DNA of 64,000 nucleotides, taken from contig CAYVVT010000004.1 of NCBI GenBank assembly GCA_964454335.1, positions 186,001 to 250,000 of the forward strand, read 5' to 3'. The translations under genes were made by a program, and so were the position numbers. This DNA is from CAYVVT01 sp964454335. GTDB lineage: Bacteria > Fidelibacterota > UBA8477 > JABMPR01. Below, one piece after another: positions 27,251-35,776 of the stretch (its first letter is position 1; every line of letters begins with the position of its first letter). The notes beneath the pieces are model-generated. The model saw only the letters and a list, made by a program, of their open reading frames with translations, ran no database searches and was not told where the DNA came from.

Positions 27251-28129
27251 ATGGCATTTCTAATCGCGCTGATGTTTTTGGTGCTTCTGCTGATCATCCT
27301 GTATGTCTTTGCCACGCATGCATTCAAGATCGCTCAGGTTCCTCATGAAGAAACCCCTGAGGAATATGATATCCCTTTCCGGGAAATACGCTTTCCAACG
27401 CAGAATGGACGCAGCCTGTACGCGTGGTGGATACCGGCGCTCGAGGGGGTGGAAAGCGCAAACGCAACACTGATCCTGGTGCATGGCTGGAAACGGAATG
27501 TGGGCCGCATGCTGACCTACATCAGGCATCTGTATCCCTCCAATTTCAACATGTTGGCCTTCGATGCCCGGCATCATGGTTCCAGTGATCCCGATGAATA
27601 CTCCACTATGGTCAAATTCGCCCAGGATACCGTCGCAGCAGTTGATCGGGTTTGCCAATATCCCATCGATCAGCAGCGTATCGGGCTTGTCGGCTTGTCG
27701 CTTGGAGGCGCTGCCTCCATTTATGCAGCGAAGCTTGAACCGCGTATTGCCGAGGTTGTTACTGTCGGCGCTCCCGCTCATCCGGGAGATATCATCCACT
27801 TCGACATGAAACGCCGTGGTATACCCTATTTTCCATTGGTCTGGTTTATGCTGAGATTCTTTCAGTACAAGATAGGACTGAGCATGGATGAGATCGCGCC
27901 GGAGAACAATATCAATGCAACCGGAACACATTATCTTTTCATCCAGGGCGGGGAGGATGAGACCGTACCCGTTGAGCATGCCCAGCGTCTTTATACCGTT
28001 GCCGGTCCTGAACGTGCTGAACTCTGGCTATATCCCCGGAGTGGTCATTCCAACTGCCATCGGGCGGACGGTTTCTGGCCGCGACTGCAGGCATATCTGA
28101 TTGAAAAATTCACCCATGATGAGGAGTGA
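27251..28129 (+). CDS. Membrane-anchored alpha/beta hydrolase
   Basis: 292 residues. The N-terminus is a hydrophobic anchor (ALMFLVLLLIILYVFATHAF), followed by an alpha/beta-hydrolase domain with the oxyanion region LILVHGWKRN, nucleophile elbow GLVGLSLGGA (Ser), acid residue in GGEDETVPVEH and catalytic His in RSGHSNCH. The ATG at 27251 follows a weak GCGAGGTC ribosome-binding site. Its stop region almost overlaps the start of the tryptophanase gene, hence the two are probably cotranscribed. The substrate is unknown; an ester or lipid-like substrate is likely given the membrane anchor. Confidence 0.9.
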   Translation: MAFLIALMFLVLLLIILYVFATHAFKIAQVPHEETPEEYDIPFREIRFPTQNGRSLYAWWIPALEGVESANATLILVHGWKRNVGRMLTYIRHLYPSNFNMLAFDARHHGSSDPDEYSTMVKFAQDTVAAVDRVCQYPIDQQRIGLVGLSLGGAASIYAAKLEPRIAEVVTVGAPAHPGDIIHFDMKRRGIPYFPLVWFMLRFFQYKIGLSMDEIAPENNINATGTHYLFIQGGEDETVPVEHAQRLYTVAGPERAELWLYPRSGHSNCHRADGFWPRLQAYLIEKFTHDEE

Positions 28130-28131
28130 GG

Positions 28132-29511
28132 ATGAAATACCCACCTGAACCATTTCGGATCAAAACAGTTGAGCATATCGCTCGGACCAGCGAGGATGAA
28201 CGTGAGGCCATTATCGCCGGATCAGGTTACAATGTCTTCAATATCGCTGCCGAGAAGATCTATATCGATCTGCTTACCGACAGTGGTACCAGTGCCATGA
28301 GCGACAATCAGTGGGCTGGAATGATGCATGGTGATGAATCCTACGCCGGCAGTCGGAACTATTTCCATTTTGAAGAGGCTGTTGATGAGATCTTTGGTTT
28401 CAAGCACGTCATCCCCACCCATCAGGGGCGTGTTGCCGAGAATCTGTTGTTCTCGACGATCCTGAAACCCGGCATGGTCATTCCCAATAACAACCATTTT
28501 GACACGACCCGGGCCAATATCGAGTACAATGGCGGCCGGGCCTTGGACCTGGTCATCGATGAGGCCAAGGATGCAAATGCCATTTTGCCCTTCAAGGGCA
28601 ACATCGATCCACAAAAGCTGCGAGCCTGCATTGAAGAGACCGGGGCTGAGAATATTCCGGTGGGTATGCTCACCATCACCAATAATTCAGGTGGTGGACA
28701 GCCGGTTTCCATGGCAAATATCCGCGAAGCGTCAGAGATACTGCATTCTTATGACATCCCGCTATTTATTGACGCCTGCCGTTTTGCCGAGAATGCCTTT
28801 TTCATCAAACAGCGAGAAGCTGGATATCATGATAAATCCATCCTGGAGATCGCCCGGGAAATGTTCTCCTACGCGGATGGTTGCACCATGAGTGCCAAAA
28901 AGGATGGTCTGGTGAACATGGGTGGTTTCATCGCCATGAACGATGATGATCTTGCCCAGCAGATCACAAACAGACTCATTCTCATCGAAGGTTTTCCTAC
29001 GTACGGTGGGCTTGCTGGTCGCGATCTTGAGGCCATATCAAGAGGTTTGAAGGAAGTGCTTGATGAGAATTATCTGGCATATAGAATTGCACAGGTCGAG
29101 GAATTGGGCGAACGTCTAATCGAGGCTGGGGTACCTATCCTGAAGCCCACCGGCGGTCATGCCGTATACCTTGACGCCAAGAATTTCCTCGCCCACATTC
29201 CGCAAGCGGAGTTTCCTGGAATTGCTCTTACCGTGGCTCTGTATGTCCACGCCGGGATCCGGGCAGTGGAGATCGGCAGCCTGATGTTTGCTCAAACCGA
29301 TCCAGATACCGGGCAAGTGCAATATCCCGATCTTGAATTGGTCCGGCTGGCCATACCCAGACGTGTTTATACCAACAGTCAAATGACCTATGTCGCGGAA
29401 AGCATCATCGAGATATTCGAGGATCGGGAGAATATCCATGGTTTTGCCCTTGAGTACGAAGCACCGGTGTTGAGACATTTCACTGCCAGATTAAGACCGA
29501 TTGGAACCTGA
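28132..29511 (+). CDS. tnaA: Tryptophanase (tryptophan indole-lyase)
   Basis: 459-residue PLP enzyme converting tryptophan to indole, pyruvate and ammonia. The PLP lysine is in SAKKDGLVN and the cofactor-binding QPVSMAN motif is present. Three positions used to tell tryptophanase from tyrosine phenol-lyase favour tryptophanase: Asp in HFDTTRAN (Thr in TPL), a hydrophobic residue in AVEIGSL where TPL has Arg381, and His in LRHFTARL where TPL has Phe448. I start at ATG 28132 because GAGGAG is five bases upstream; an in-frame GTG at 28126 is less likely. No TnaC-like leader peptide or tnaB permease is evident, so induction must differ from E. coli. Confidence 0.92.
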   Translation: MKYPPEPFRIKTVEHIARTSEDEREAIIAGSGYNVFNIAAEKIYIDLLTDSGTSAMSDNQWAGMMHGDESYAGSRNYFHFEEAVDEIFGFKHVIPTHQGRVAENLLFSTILKPGMVIPNNNHFDTTRANIEYNGGRALDLVIDEAKDANAILPFKGNIDPQKLRACIEETGAENIPVGMLTITNNSGGGQPVSMANIREASEILHSYDIPLFIDACRFAENAFFIKQREAGYHDKSILEIAREMFSYADGCTMSAKKDGLVNMGGFIAMNDDDLAQQITNRLILIEGFPTYGGLAGRDLEAISRGLKEVLDENYLAYRIAQVEELGERLIEAGVPILKPTGGHAVYLDAKNFLAHIPQAEFPGIALTVALYVHAGIRAVEIGSLMFAQTDPDTGQVQYPDLELVRLAIPRRVYTNSQMTYVAESIIEIFEDRENIHGFALEYEAPVLRHFTARLRPIGT

Positions 29512-29547
29512 TCTGTTCCTGTGAAGTTCACCTCTCAGGATACCATC

Positions 29548-31074
29548 ATGGTAATTATACTCACGACGATAACTCTATTTCTCTGTTCTGGTGTTCTCGC
29601 TGCCGATGAGGCATACTGGATCTTCCTGACAGATAAGGGTGAGCAGAATGAGAGCAGAGACGATACCTGGATTGACCAAACCCTGAATAAGGCATATCTC
29701 CAGGTTTTACGTGATCAGGGTCTGAGTATCAGAACATCATCCCGCTGGTTGAACGCGGTCTCAGTGAATATGCCTGACGATATGGAACACGACCACCTGA
29801 AGCAGTTGATTTTTGTTGCAGGGATCCGGCCGGTAAGACAAAGCCTCCCGCGTACAATGCAATCTCTTGATAGAAGAATTTCGCCTGCAGCTACCCTGGA
29901 TTACGGCAATTCCTTTCAGCAGAATGACCTGCTGGACATACCTGAAATGCATAGCCGTGGCTTTGATGGTCGGGGCGTGCGGATCGCTATCTTTGATACG
30001 GGTTTCCGTCTGGACCACCCGGCTTTTGATGGCCTGGATGTGGTGGCGACCTACGATTTCATTGACAATGAGGTGGATGTCGATGGATTTGGCGATGACC
30101 ATGGTATGAACACACTCAGTATTCTCGGTGGGTATCATCCGGGGGAGCTCATTGGTCCCGCTTATGGTGCCAGTTTCCTTCTGGCTCGCACCGAGGATGA
30201 TCTTCGGGAGATCCCTGCTGAGGAAGATCACTGGGTGGCCGCCCTGGAATGGGCCGATTCCATTGGTGTGGATATCGTCTCCTCATCCCTGAATTACCGG
30301 GAATTTGATGATCCGGCCTACAATTATTCTGCACTGGACATGGATGGTGAAAGCACCGTGATCACCCAGGCTACAAACATTGCAGCACAACGCGGTATCC
30401 TGGTGGTGAATGCCATGGGCAATGAAGGGCCCGGCATGACCAGTCTCTGGGCACCGGCAGACGGTGCACATGTGCTTGCCGTTGGTTCAGTGAACCTGGC
30501 CGGCAACGTTTCCAGTTTCTCTGGTCGCGGGCCTACTGCAGATGGTCGGACCAAACCTGATGTGGTGGCCCTGGGTAGCAGTGTATATGCTGCCACATAC
30601 GGGAGTGACTACACCTATGTCGTGGGAACTTCCTATGCCACACCCGTTGTCGCCGGGGCGGCCGCCATCCTGCTGCAGCACAATCCGCTTCTGACTCCTG
30701 ACTCGATCATTACCGCTTTCAGGAACTCCGGTAGCGTGGCTGATTCACCTGACAACGGTCTCGGATGGGGTATTCCCTCCCTGGTGGCCATCATGGGTGA
30801 AGAGAAACCATACGAAACCCGGGAAATCCGCTCATATCCGAATCCCTACAGTGGAGGTGGCCTGATCTTCCTGGTTCCCGATGGTACCATAACCACGAAT
30901 GAACGGGTCATGCTGTACAATGTCCTGGGTCAGAAAGTCTGGTCCGGCACCGGCATCCGCATAAACCGCTCTATGCTTTCCATTACACTTCCCGAAGACC
31001 CGGATTGGGCAGACCAGGTGTTTCTGGTTGATATGGGCCATGGCAGGCTGGGCAGGTTTTTGTGGCTGAAGTAG
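29548..31074 (+). CDS. Secreted subtilisin-like protease (S8) with type-IX-secretion-like C-terminal domain
   Basis: 508-residue secreted protease. Signal peptide MVIILTTITLFLCSGVLA; the frame extends nine codons upstream to GTG at 29521, but AGGA lies before the ATG at 29548, so I begin there. Catalytic residues in this numbering are about D150 (AIFDTGFRLDHPAF), H185 (DDHGMNTLS) and S362 (GTSYATPVVAG). The last 80 residues (SYPNPYSGGGLIFL ... LYNVLGQKVW) resemble the T9SS type-A sorting domain that ends many FCB exported proteins. It is unlike the dockerin-bearing subtilase at 24206, so the two have different attachment modes. The next feature downstream is a tandem repeat. Confidence 0.9.
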   Translation: MVIILTTITLFLCSGVLAADEAYWIFLTDKGEQNESRDDTWIDQTLNKAYLQVLRDQGLSIRTSSRWLNAVSVNMPDDMEHDHLKQLIFVAGIRPVRQSLPRTMQSLDRRISPAATLDYGNSFQQNDLLDIPEMHSRGFDGRGVRIAIFDTGFRLDHPAFDGLDVVATYDFIDNEVDVDGFGDDHGMNTLSILGGYHPGELIGPAYGASFLLARTEDDLREIPAEEDHWVAALEWADSIGVDIVSSSLNYREFDDPAYNYSALDMDGESTVITQATNIAAQRGILVVNAMGNEGPGMTSLWAPADGAHVLAVGSVNLAGNVSSFSGRGPTADGRTKPDVVALGSSVYAATYGSDYTYVVGTSYATPVVAGAAAILLQHNPLLTPDSIITAFRNSGSVADSPDNGLGWGIPSLVAIMGEEKPYETREIRSYPNPYSGGGLIFLVPDGTITTNERVMLYNVLGQKVWSGTGIRINRSMLSITLPEDPDWADQVFLVDMGHGRLGRFLWLK

Positions 31075-31120
31075 GGATTAGCGGATTAGCGGATTAGCGG
31101 ATTAGCGGATTAGCGGATTG
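31075..31120. repeat. 8-bp tandem repeat GGATTAGC (about 5.75 copies)
   Basis: Five complete copies of GGATTAGC run from 31075 to 31114, followed by GGATTG (31115-31120). It lies just after the subtilase stop and before the ssb promoter. A related 8-bp repeat occurs at 53113-53192. No gene or secondary structure is seen in it; on both strands it is a short VNTR. Confidence 0.95.
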
Positions 31121-31199
31121 AACCTTCTCCAGCCTGTTGCGGGATCCAATTCTCGATTCTCAATTCTTGGCAATATATACTGTTATTCAAACATTATGC

Positions 31200-31228
31200 T
31201 TGAAATTACGCGTGTTTCGTTCTATTAT
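31200..31228 (+). promoter_or_regulatory. Candidate sigma-70 promoter for ssb
   Basis: TTGAAA (31200-31205) and TATTAT (31223-31228) with exactly 17 bases between, about 40 bases before the ssb start. Five of six bases or nearly so match the consensus for each element. Confidence 0.65.
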
Positions 31229-31269
31229 TTCTCGACATCTGAATAACCCCATAACAACAGGAGGACGAA

Positions 31270-31674
31270 ATGCAACGCAACAGCGTTAACAAGGTGCTTT
31301 TGGTGGGATATACCGGTGCAGATGCCGATATCCGCTACACGTCCAAAGGTACAGCCATTGCCAACCTTAATCTGGCAACGAATCAGAGTCGTAAAAACGG
31401 AAAGGGTGAGTACGAAGAAAGTACCGAATGGCATCGCATCGTGATCTTCGGAAAACTGGCCGAATTCTGCGAACAGCACGTGAAAAAGGGTATGCTGATG
31501 TTTATCGACGGACACCTGCAGACACGCAACTGGGAAGACAAGGAGGAGCAGAAACACTACGTCACCGAGGTCATTGGTGAACGTCTTACCCTGCTGGGCT
31601 CGCGTAAGAGTGCATCTACCAGCGAAGAAACCGTGGAAGCAGTGGCTGAAGGAGAAGAGAACATCCCCTTCTAA
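31270..31674 (+). CDS. ssb: Single-stranded DNA-binding protein
   Basis: 134-residue SSB with the OB-fold N-terminal domain (VNKVLLVGYTGADADIRYT, EWHRIVIFGKLAEFC) and the acidic C-terminal tail ending EENIPF, the usual interaction peptide for replication and repair partners. The ATG has an AGGAGG site nine bases upstream. It is a single gene, with its own promoter candidate, and is followed by a convergent membrane gene. Confidence 0.97.
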   Translation: MQRNSVNKVLLVGYTGADADIRYTSKGTAIANLNLATNQSRKNGKGEYEESTEWHRIVIFGKLAEFCEQHVKKGMLMFIDGHLQTRNWEDKEEQKHYVTEVIGERLTLLGSRKSASTSEETVEAVAEGEENIPF

Positions 31675-31749
31675 TCACACTGCCAGGCTGGCCAGCCATC
31701 CTTCTTTTCAGACAACCCTTACAAAAATTCCGAACATTTCAACTACGGA

Positions 31750-32157
31750 TCAAAGTATGCACCCGGAGTTGGATCTCTGTAGTGAAAGAAGCAGCAATCC
31801 ACCGGTAAGATATGCAGCACAATCCAGAACATCAGCCGTCGCCCGGGAATCCAGGCCGGGAAGTATGAGCTCGAAGATCACACTGAAGATCAGTGTGACC
31901 ACCAGGACATGAGCTGTTTTGATCCGGGTGTTCAGGGAGACCAGATTCAGTCGCTGCGCAAGGTCGAGACTAAACGGCAGAAAAACTGGTAATGCCAGAA
32001 GATCACCTGCATAGGCGCTGAAGAATTCAATCTGTGGGTAGCTCTGTACCAATAGCAGCTGGTTTATGAGATATAGAAACCCGGCGAAAAGCGCTATTCG
32101 GATCAGATGTTGAGTACTGCCACCAGTGTCAGTGCGGCTGTGTTGACCAACATCCAT
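31750..32157 (-). CDS. Predicted membrane protein, VanZ-like region
   Basis: 135 residues with three or four hydrophobic helices (LIRIALFAGFLYLINQLLL, FFSAYAGDLLALPVFLPF, TAHVLVVTLIFSVIFELI, and a final one). The ending DSRATADVLDCAAYLTGGLLLL resembles the conserved C-terminal section of VanZ-type proteins, suggesting a small transport or cell-wall-related membrane protein, but this is only a pattern. I start at ATG 32155-32157 with AAGG upstream; the frame is open back to TTG at 32217. The upstream overlap with a small reading frame is treated separately. Confidence 0.6.
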   Translation of the reverse strand: MDVGQHSRTDTGGSTQHLIRIALFAGFLYLINQLLLVQSYPQIEFFSAYAGDLLALPVFLPFSLDLAQRLNLVSLNTRIKTAHVLVVTLIFSVIFELILPGLDSRATADVLDCAAYLTGGLLLLSLQRSNSGCIL

Positions 32158-32186
32158 ATGATAACCTTGACAGCTTTTGTTTTCAT
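32103..32186 (-). CDS. Possible 27-residue membrane peptide overlapping the membrane protein gene
   Basis: ATG at 32184-32186, preceded by AAAGGAG at about ten bases, opens a different frame of 27 codons. Its translation has a basic start (MKTKAVK) and a continuous hydrophobic helix (VIIWMLVNTAALTLVAVL), ending at TGA 32103-32105. It overlaps the larger frame of the same strand. It may be a separate peptide, or the true N-terminus of the larger protein separated by a frameshift. Weak evidence only. Confidence 0.35.
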   Translation of the reverse strand: MKTKAVKVIIWMLVNTAALTLVAVLNI

Positions 32187-32309
32187 GAACGTTGCGCTCC
32201 TTTCGTTCAGGCTCCAATGATAGAATCCTTTGTGGGATAGTCGAATTGATTTTTCGGGAATGAATACTGGACCAGGGCTATCTTTGGGTTCATTAAAGGA
32301 GAGTACTCC

Positions 32310-33122
32310 ATGCGTACCATCATTAGCATGATCCCCGCCCTGGTCTTCGCCCTACCTCTCAGTGCAAAGATCTCCCATCATACCATCTTCTCAATGGCCA
32401 TTGGGGACAGTACCAGGATCATTGTTGCCACCCCTGCTGATTTTCCCGCCAGTCCTGATATAAAATATCCAATGATCATCATGTTGCATGGCTGGAGCGG
32501 CGACGAAACACAATGGGAAAATGATGCTGATCTCCAATTCCTCTGTGATCGTTACAATACCCTGCTGGTGCTGCCAGACGGGGGATATGACGGCTGGTGG
32601 CTGGACCCACCGGAATCAGCGGAACGTCAGTATGCACAGCATCTTCATGATGAGATCATACCCTGGATGATGGCACACTATCAGGCAAGTCCAAAGTCTG
32701 CCCTCCGCGGCCTTCTGGGCTTAAGTATGGGAGGCTACGGCTCCTTCCTGCAGGTTTTTCAGAATCCAGGCAGCTACACCGCTGCTGTGAGCCTGAGTGG
32801 TGTCATGGACATCACGCGTGTACAGGACCGGTATGGTATACTTACCGCCCTGGGACCCTTTCACGCGAATGAGGACACATGGCGTTCCGTCAACCCGCTT
32901 GACCTGGCTGAAAAGCCAAAACCGGAGAGCTTCCCCGCCTTGCTACAGATCTGTGGCTGGGATGATTTTACATTCCCGGAGAACCAGGATATGTTCGACA
33001 TGCTGCGTCAGTCTGGCTATTCACCAGAATTCCTCATCGCCCCGGGAACCCACAGCCACAAGTTCTGGAAGGATCATGTGGAAACTGCAGTACTCTTTAT
33101 TGTGAATCATTTCTCTCCCTGA
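32310..33122 (+). CDS. Secreted esterase (esterase D / PF00756-like)
   Basis: 270-residue secreted or periplasmic alpha/beta hydrolase. A signal peptide (MRTIISMIPALVFALPLSA) leads to an esterase D-like domain with oxyanion region MIIMLHGWSG, nucleophile elbow GLLGLSMGGYGS and a catalytic His in PGTHSHKFWK. Similar proteins hydrolyse carboxylate or carbohydrate esters; the substrate is unknown. The ATG has GGAGAG at 32297-32302. It is monocistronic or weakly linked to the following hydrolase. Confidence 0.9.
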   Translation: MRTIISMIPALVFALPLSAKISHHTIFSMAIGDSTRIIVATPADFPASPDIKYPMIIMLHGWSGDETQWENDADLQFLCDRYNTLLVLPDGGYDGWWLDPPESAERQYAQHLHDEIIPWMMAHYQASPKSALRGLLGLSMGGYGSFLQVFQNPGSYTAAVSLSGVMDITRVQDRYGILTALGPFHANEDTWRSVNPLDLAEKPKPESFPALLQICGWDDFTFPENQDMFDMLRQSGYSPEFLIAPGTHSHKFWKDHVETAVLFIVNHFSP

Positions 33123-33212
33123 TCTGGTCCGGGAGAGATCTCAGTCAACGCCTAGTAGCCGTGCTCTCTTAACAATTTACAATCATCGGGTCATCCCTAT
33201 ATTCCACCCCTG

Positions 33213-34058
33213 ATGACCAGCCACTACCCTAACAGGATCACCGCCCAATTGATCGGGGACAGCAACGCCCAGCCCCTGTTCTTCTTGCATGCCAACAGCT
33301 ATTGTGCATGCATGTACATGCCCTTCCTTGATCACTTGATCTCAGACAGGTATCTCATCGCTCCTGATCTGCCGGGACATGGCGATTCTCATTGGGAAGG
33401 ACGGATCACAGACTGGGCAAGCCTGGCTGAGTATTATGAAGGCTACCTCGATGATCTTGGCCTTGATAAATCCCTGATAGGAATTGGGCATTCCATTGGT
33501 GGTATTGTCTTGATGATCATGGCATCAAAACGCCCGGGTCTATTCTCGAAGCTGGTCCTTCTGGATCCGGTCTTGCTCGATCGCAAGCTTCTGTTCATGA
33601 TCCGCCTGATGAGGATCCTGGGGCAGGATCGCCATTTCCCACTGGCCAGAAAGGCTTACCGCCGCAAAAGCCATTTTACCTCACGGGAGAATGCCTTGAA
33701 TCATTATCGACAGAAACGTGTCTTTGCGGTTTTTGGTGATGATTTCCTGGAACGTTATGTGGATCACTGTATGCGTTCCGATGAAGAAGGTGGGTTAAAA
33801 CTGGCTTGTGATCCCCGGCTGGAAGCAAGCATATACAGAAGTTTGCCCCTTAATGCCTGGTCTTACCTCCACCGGATCGTGACTCCCACTCTCGTGTTGG
33901 CCGGTGAACAGTCTGACACGCTCTCGTCGGCAGGTGTTCGGCGACTGGAACACATCGGCTCGAATATCATTGTCAAGACGATCACCGGTGGTCATCTTTT
34001 CCCCTTCGAAAAATCATCTGGCGCAGAAGCGTTGATACAGGAATTTTTGAGTACATGA
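33213..34058 (+). CDS. Alpha/beta hydrolase
   Basis: 281-residue cytoplasmic hydrolase with motif LFFLHANSYCACMY (oxyanion loop), LIAPDLPGHGDS, nucleophile GIGHSIGGIVL and catalytic His near VKTITGGHLFPFEK. The pattern is of epoxide-hydrolase or esterase-type enzymes, without a signal peptide. Its stop overlaps the start of the YciO gene by four bases (ATGA), indicating an operon. Substrate is unknown. Confidence 0.9.
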   Translation: MTSHYPNRITAQLIGDSNAQPLFFLHANSYCACMYMPFLDHLISDRYLIAPDLPGHGDSHWEGRITDWASLAEYYEGYLDDLGLDKSLIGIGHSIGGIVLMIMASKRPGLFSKLVLLDPVLLDRKLLFMIRLMRILGQDRHFPLARKAYRRKSHFTSRENALNHYRQKRVFAVFGDDFLERYVDHCMRSDEEGGLKLACDPRLEASIYRSLPLNAWSYLHRIVTPTLVLAGEQSDTLSSAGVRRLEHIGSNIIVKTITGGHLFPFEKSSGAEALIQEFLST

Positions 34059-34663
34059 GAATCGATATACATGGCAGCGGGGTGAACCAGCGGGTGGTGG
34101 ACCAGGTCCTCGACGTCCTGCGTGACGGCGGGATTATCATTTATCCCACTGACACGGTATACGGTATCGGGTGCGATATCACCAAGAAGAGTGCTATCGA
34201 ACGGATTTACCGCGCCAAGAACATGGACAAGCAGAAACCGTTAAGCTTTATCTGTTCCGACCTGAAAGACATTTCAACCTACGCCCGGGTAGATACAGTC
34301 ATGTATCGCGTCATGCGTAAATATCTACCGGGACCCTATACATTTATCCTGCCAGCCACTCGTGAAGTTCCCAAATTGCTGGTTTCGAAGCAAAAGACTG
34401 TGGGCATCCGTATCCCGGACCACCCCATTACCCTGGCAATCGTCGAAGCCCTGGGACGGCCCATCGTTTCTACGAGTGTAAACATCAGTGAACGCAGTTT
34501 TGCGTCTGATCCACAGGAATTCTCAGCTCACTATGAGGGCAAGGTGGATCTGGTCCTGGACAGTGGCCCTTCCTATGCAGCATTATCCTCGGTGATCGAT
34601 CTGACCAATCATGATCCAGTACTCATTCGAGAGGGCCAGGGCGATGTGAGCTGGTTATATTAG
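34055..34663 (+). CDS. YciO/Sua5/YrdC-family protein
   Basis: 202 residues of the YrdC fold that, in TsaC/Sua5, makes threonylcarbamoyl-AMP for tRNA t6A. The signature is IIIYPTDTVYGIGCD, then ERIYRAKNMDKQKPLSFICSD, and VGIRIPDHPI ... PIVSTSVNIS. The length and the KQKPLSFIC segment fit the YciO subgroup more than TsaC; YciO activity in t6A synthesis is disputed. It overlaps the upstream hydrolase gene and ends 33 bases before the ABC ATPase, so all three may be cotranscribed. Confidence 0.9.
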   Translation: MRIDIHGSGVNQRVVDQVLDVLRDGGIIIYPTDTVYGIGCDITKKSAIERIYRAKNMDKQKPLSFICSDLKDISTYARVDTVMYRVMRKYLPGPYTFILPATREVPKLLVSKQKTVGIRIPDHPITLAIVEALGRPIVSTSVNISERSFASDPQEFSAHYEGKVDLVLDSGPSYAALSSVIDLTNHDPVLIREGQGDVSWLY

Positions 34664-34696
34664 TTGCAAACACGATGATAGCTTAGAGGTGGAGTA

Positions 34697-35776
34697 ATGG
34701 CGCAAGTGACGATGAATAATGTGGATAAGTTTTATGGGGACACCCAGATCCTCCATGACATCAATCTTGAGATCTCAGATGGAGAGTTCGTTGTCCTGGT
34801 GGGACCTTCTGGCTGCGGTAAATCCACGACGCTGCGTATCGTTGCCGGTCTTGAAGATGCTACAAACGGAGACGTTTATATCGGGGATACGCGCGTCAAT
34901 GACGTGGAGCCCAAGAATCGTGACATTGCCATGGTCTTCCAGAACTATGCCCTTTATCCTCACATGAATGTCTATGAGAACATGGCCTTTGGTCTCAAGC
35001 TGCGAAAATTTGACGACAAGGAGATCAGACAACGGGTGGAGGAAGCCGCTGACATCCTGGGGATCGAGGATTACTTACAGCGGCGGCCCAAGGAACTGTC
35101 TGGTGGTCAGCGACAGCGTGTAGCGGTAGGCCGGGCGATCGTTCGCAAACCAGCTGTTTTTCTTTTCGATGAACCCCTGTCAAATCTGGATGCGAAACTT
35201 CGAGTACAGATGCGTACAGAGATCAAGAAGCTGCACGCCAGGCTGAAGACCACCATGATCTATGTGACCCATGACCAGGTGGAAGCCATGACCATGGGTG
35301 ACCGCATCGTTGTGCTGAAGGACGGTTATGTCATGCAGTCGGATGCCCCGCTGAACATCTACGAGCGTCCGGATAACCGCTTTGTAGCCGGCTTTATCGG
35401 TTCACCTGCGATGAACTTCTTTGATGTGAATGTCACAGCCAGGGATGAGGTGAACCTTCAGAATGATCACATGAACCTGCGCCTGCCTGGTGAGGCCTAC
35501 AACCTCCAGGCATTGGACGGACAGTCCGTCACGTTGGGGATCCGCCCTGAACATCTGGTGCTTTCGTCAGGAGGTGAAGGAATCGCAGCCACACTTGACG
35601 TCAGCGAACTGATGGGAAATGAATCCTACCTGTACGGCCATGCCGGCGGGACAGAACTGGTAGCGCGGGTACAGGATACTTCACCCCGCAAGACCGGCGA
35701 TGACCTGAGCTTAAAGCCTCAGATGGAGAAACTGCATTTCTTTGACGCTGATTCCGGAGAGCGGATCGCCAGCTAA
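34697..35776 (+). CDS. MalK/UgpC-type ABC transporter ATP-binding protein
   Basis: 359-residue ATPase subunit of sugar or glycerol-phosphate importers. Walker A GPSGCGKST (residues 36-44), Q-loop QNYALYPHMNVYENMAFG, signature LSGGQRQRVAVGRA, Walker B VFLFDEPLSNLD and H-loop VTHDQVEAM. The C-terminal part is a TOBE-type regulatory domain (GIRPEHL). AGGTGG lies upstream of the ATG at good spacing. No permease or binding-protein genes are beside it, so it is probably a shared ATPase for transporters encoded elsewhere. A small membrane protein gene converges on it, with stop codons overlapping by four bases. Confidence 0.95.
   Translation: MAQVTMNNVDKFYGDTQILHDINLEISDGEFVVLVGPSGCGKSTTLRIVAGLEDATNGDVYIGDTRVNDVEPKNRDIAMVFQNYALYPHMNVYENMAFGLKLRKFDDKEIRQRVEEAADILGIEDYLQRRPKELSGGQRQRVAVGRAIVRKPAVFLFDEPLSNLDAKLRVQMRTEIKKLHARLKTTMIYVTHDQVEAMTMGDRIVVLKDGYVMQSDAPLNIYERPDNRFVAGFIGSPAMNFFDVNVTARDEVNLQNDHMNLRLPGEAYNLQALDGQSVTLGIRPEHLVLSSGGEGIAATLDVSELMGNESYLYGHAGGTELVARVQDTSPRKTGDDLSLKPQMEKLHFFDADSGERIAS

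Noticed and set aside
33114..33136. TCTCCC...GGGAGA inverted repeat after the secreted esterase
   Set aside because: Only six base pairs and no T tract, so it was not called a terminator.
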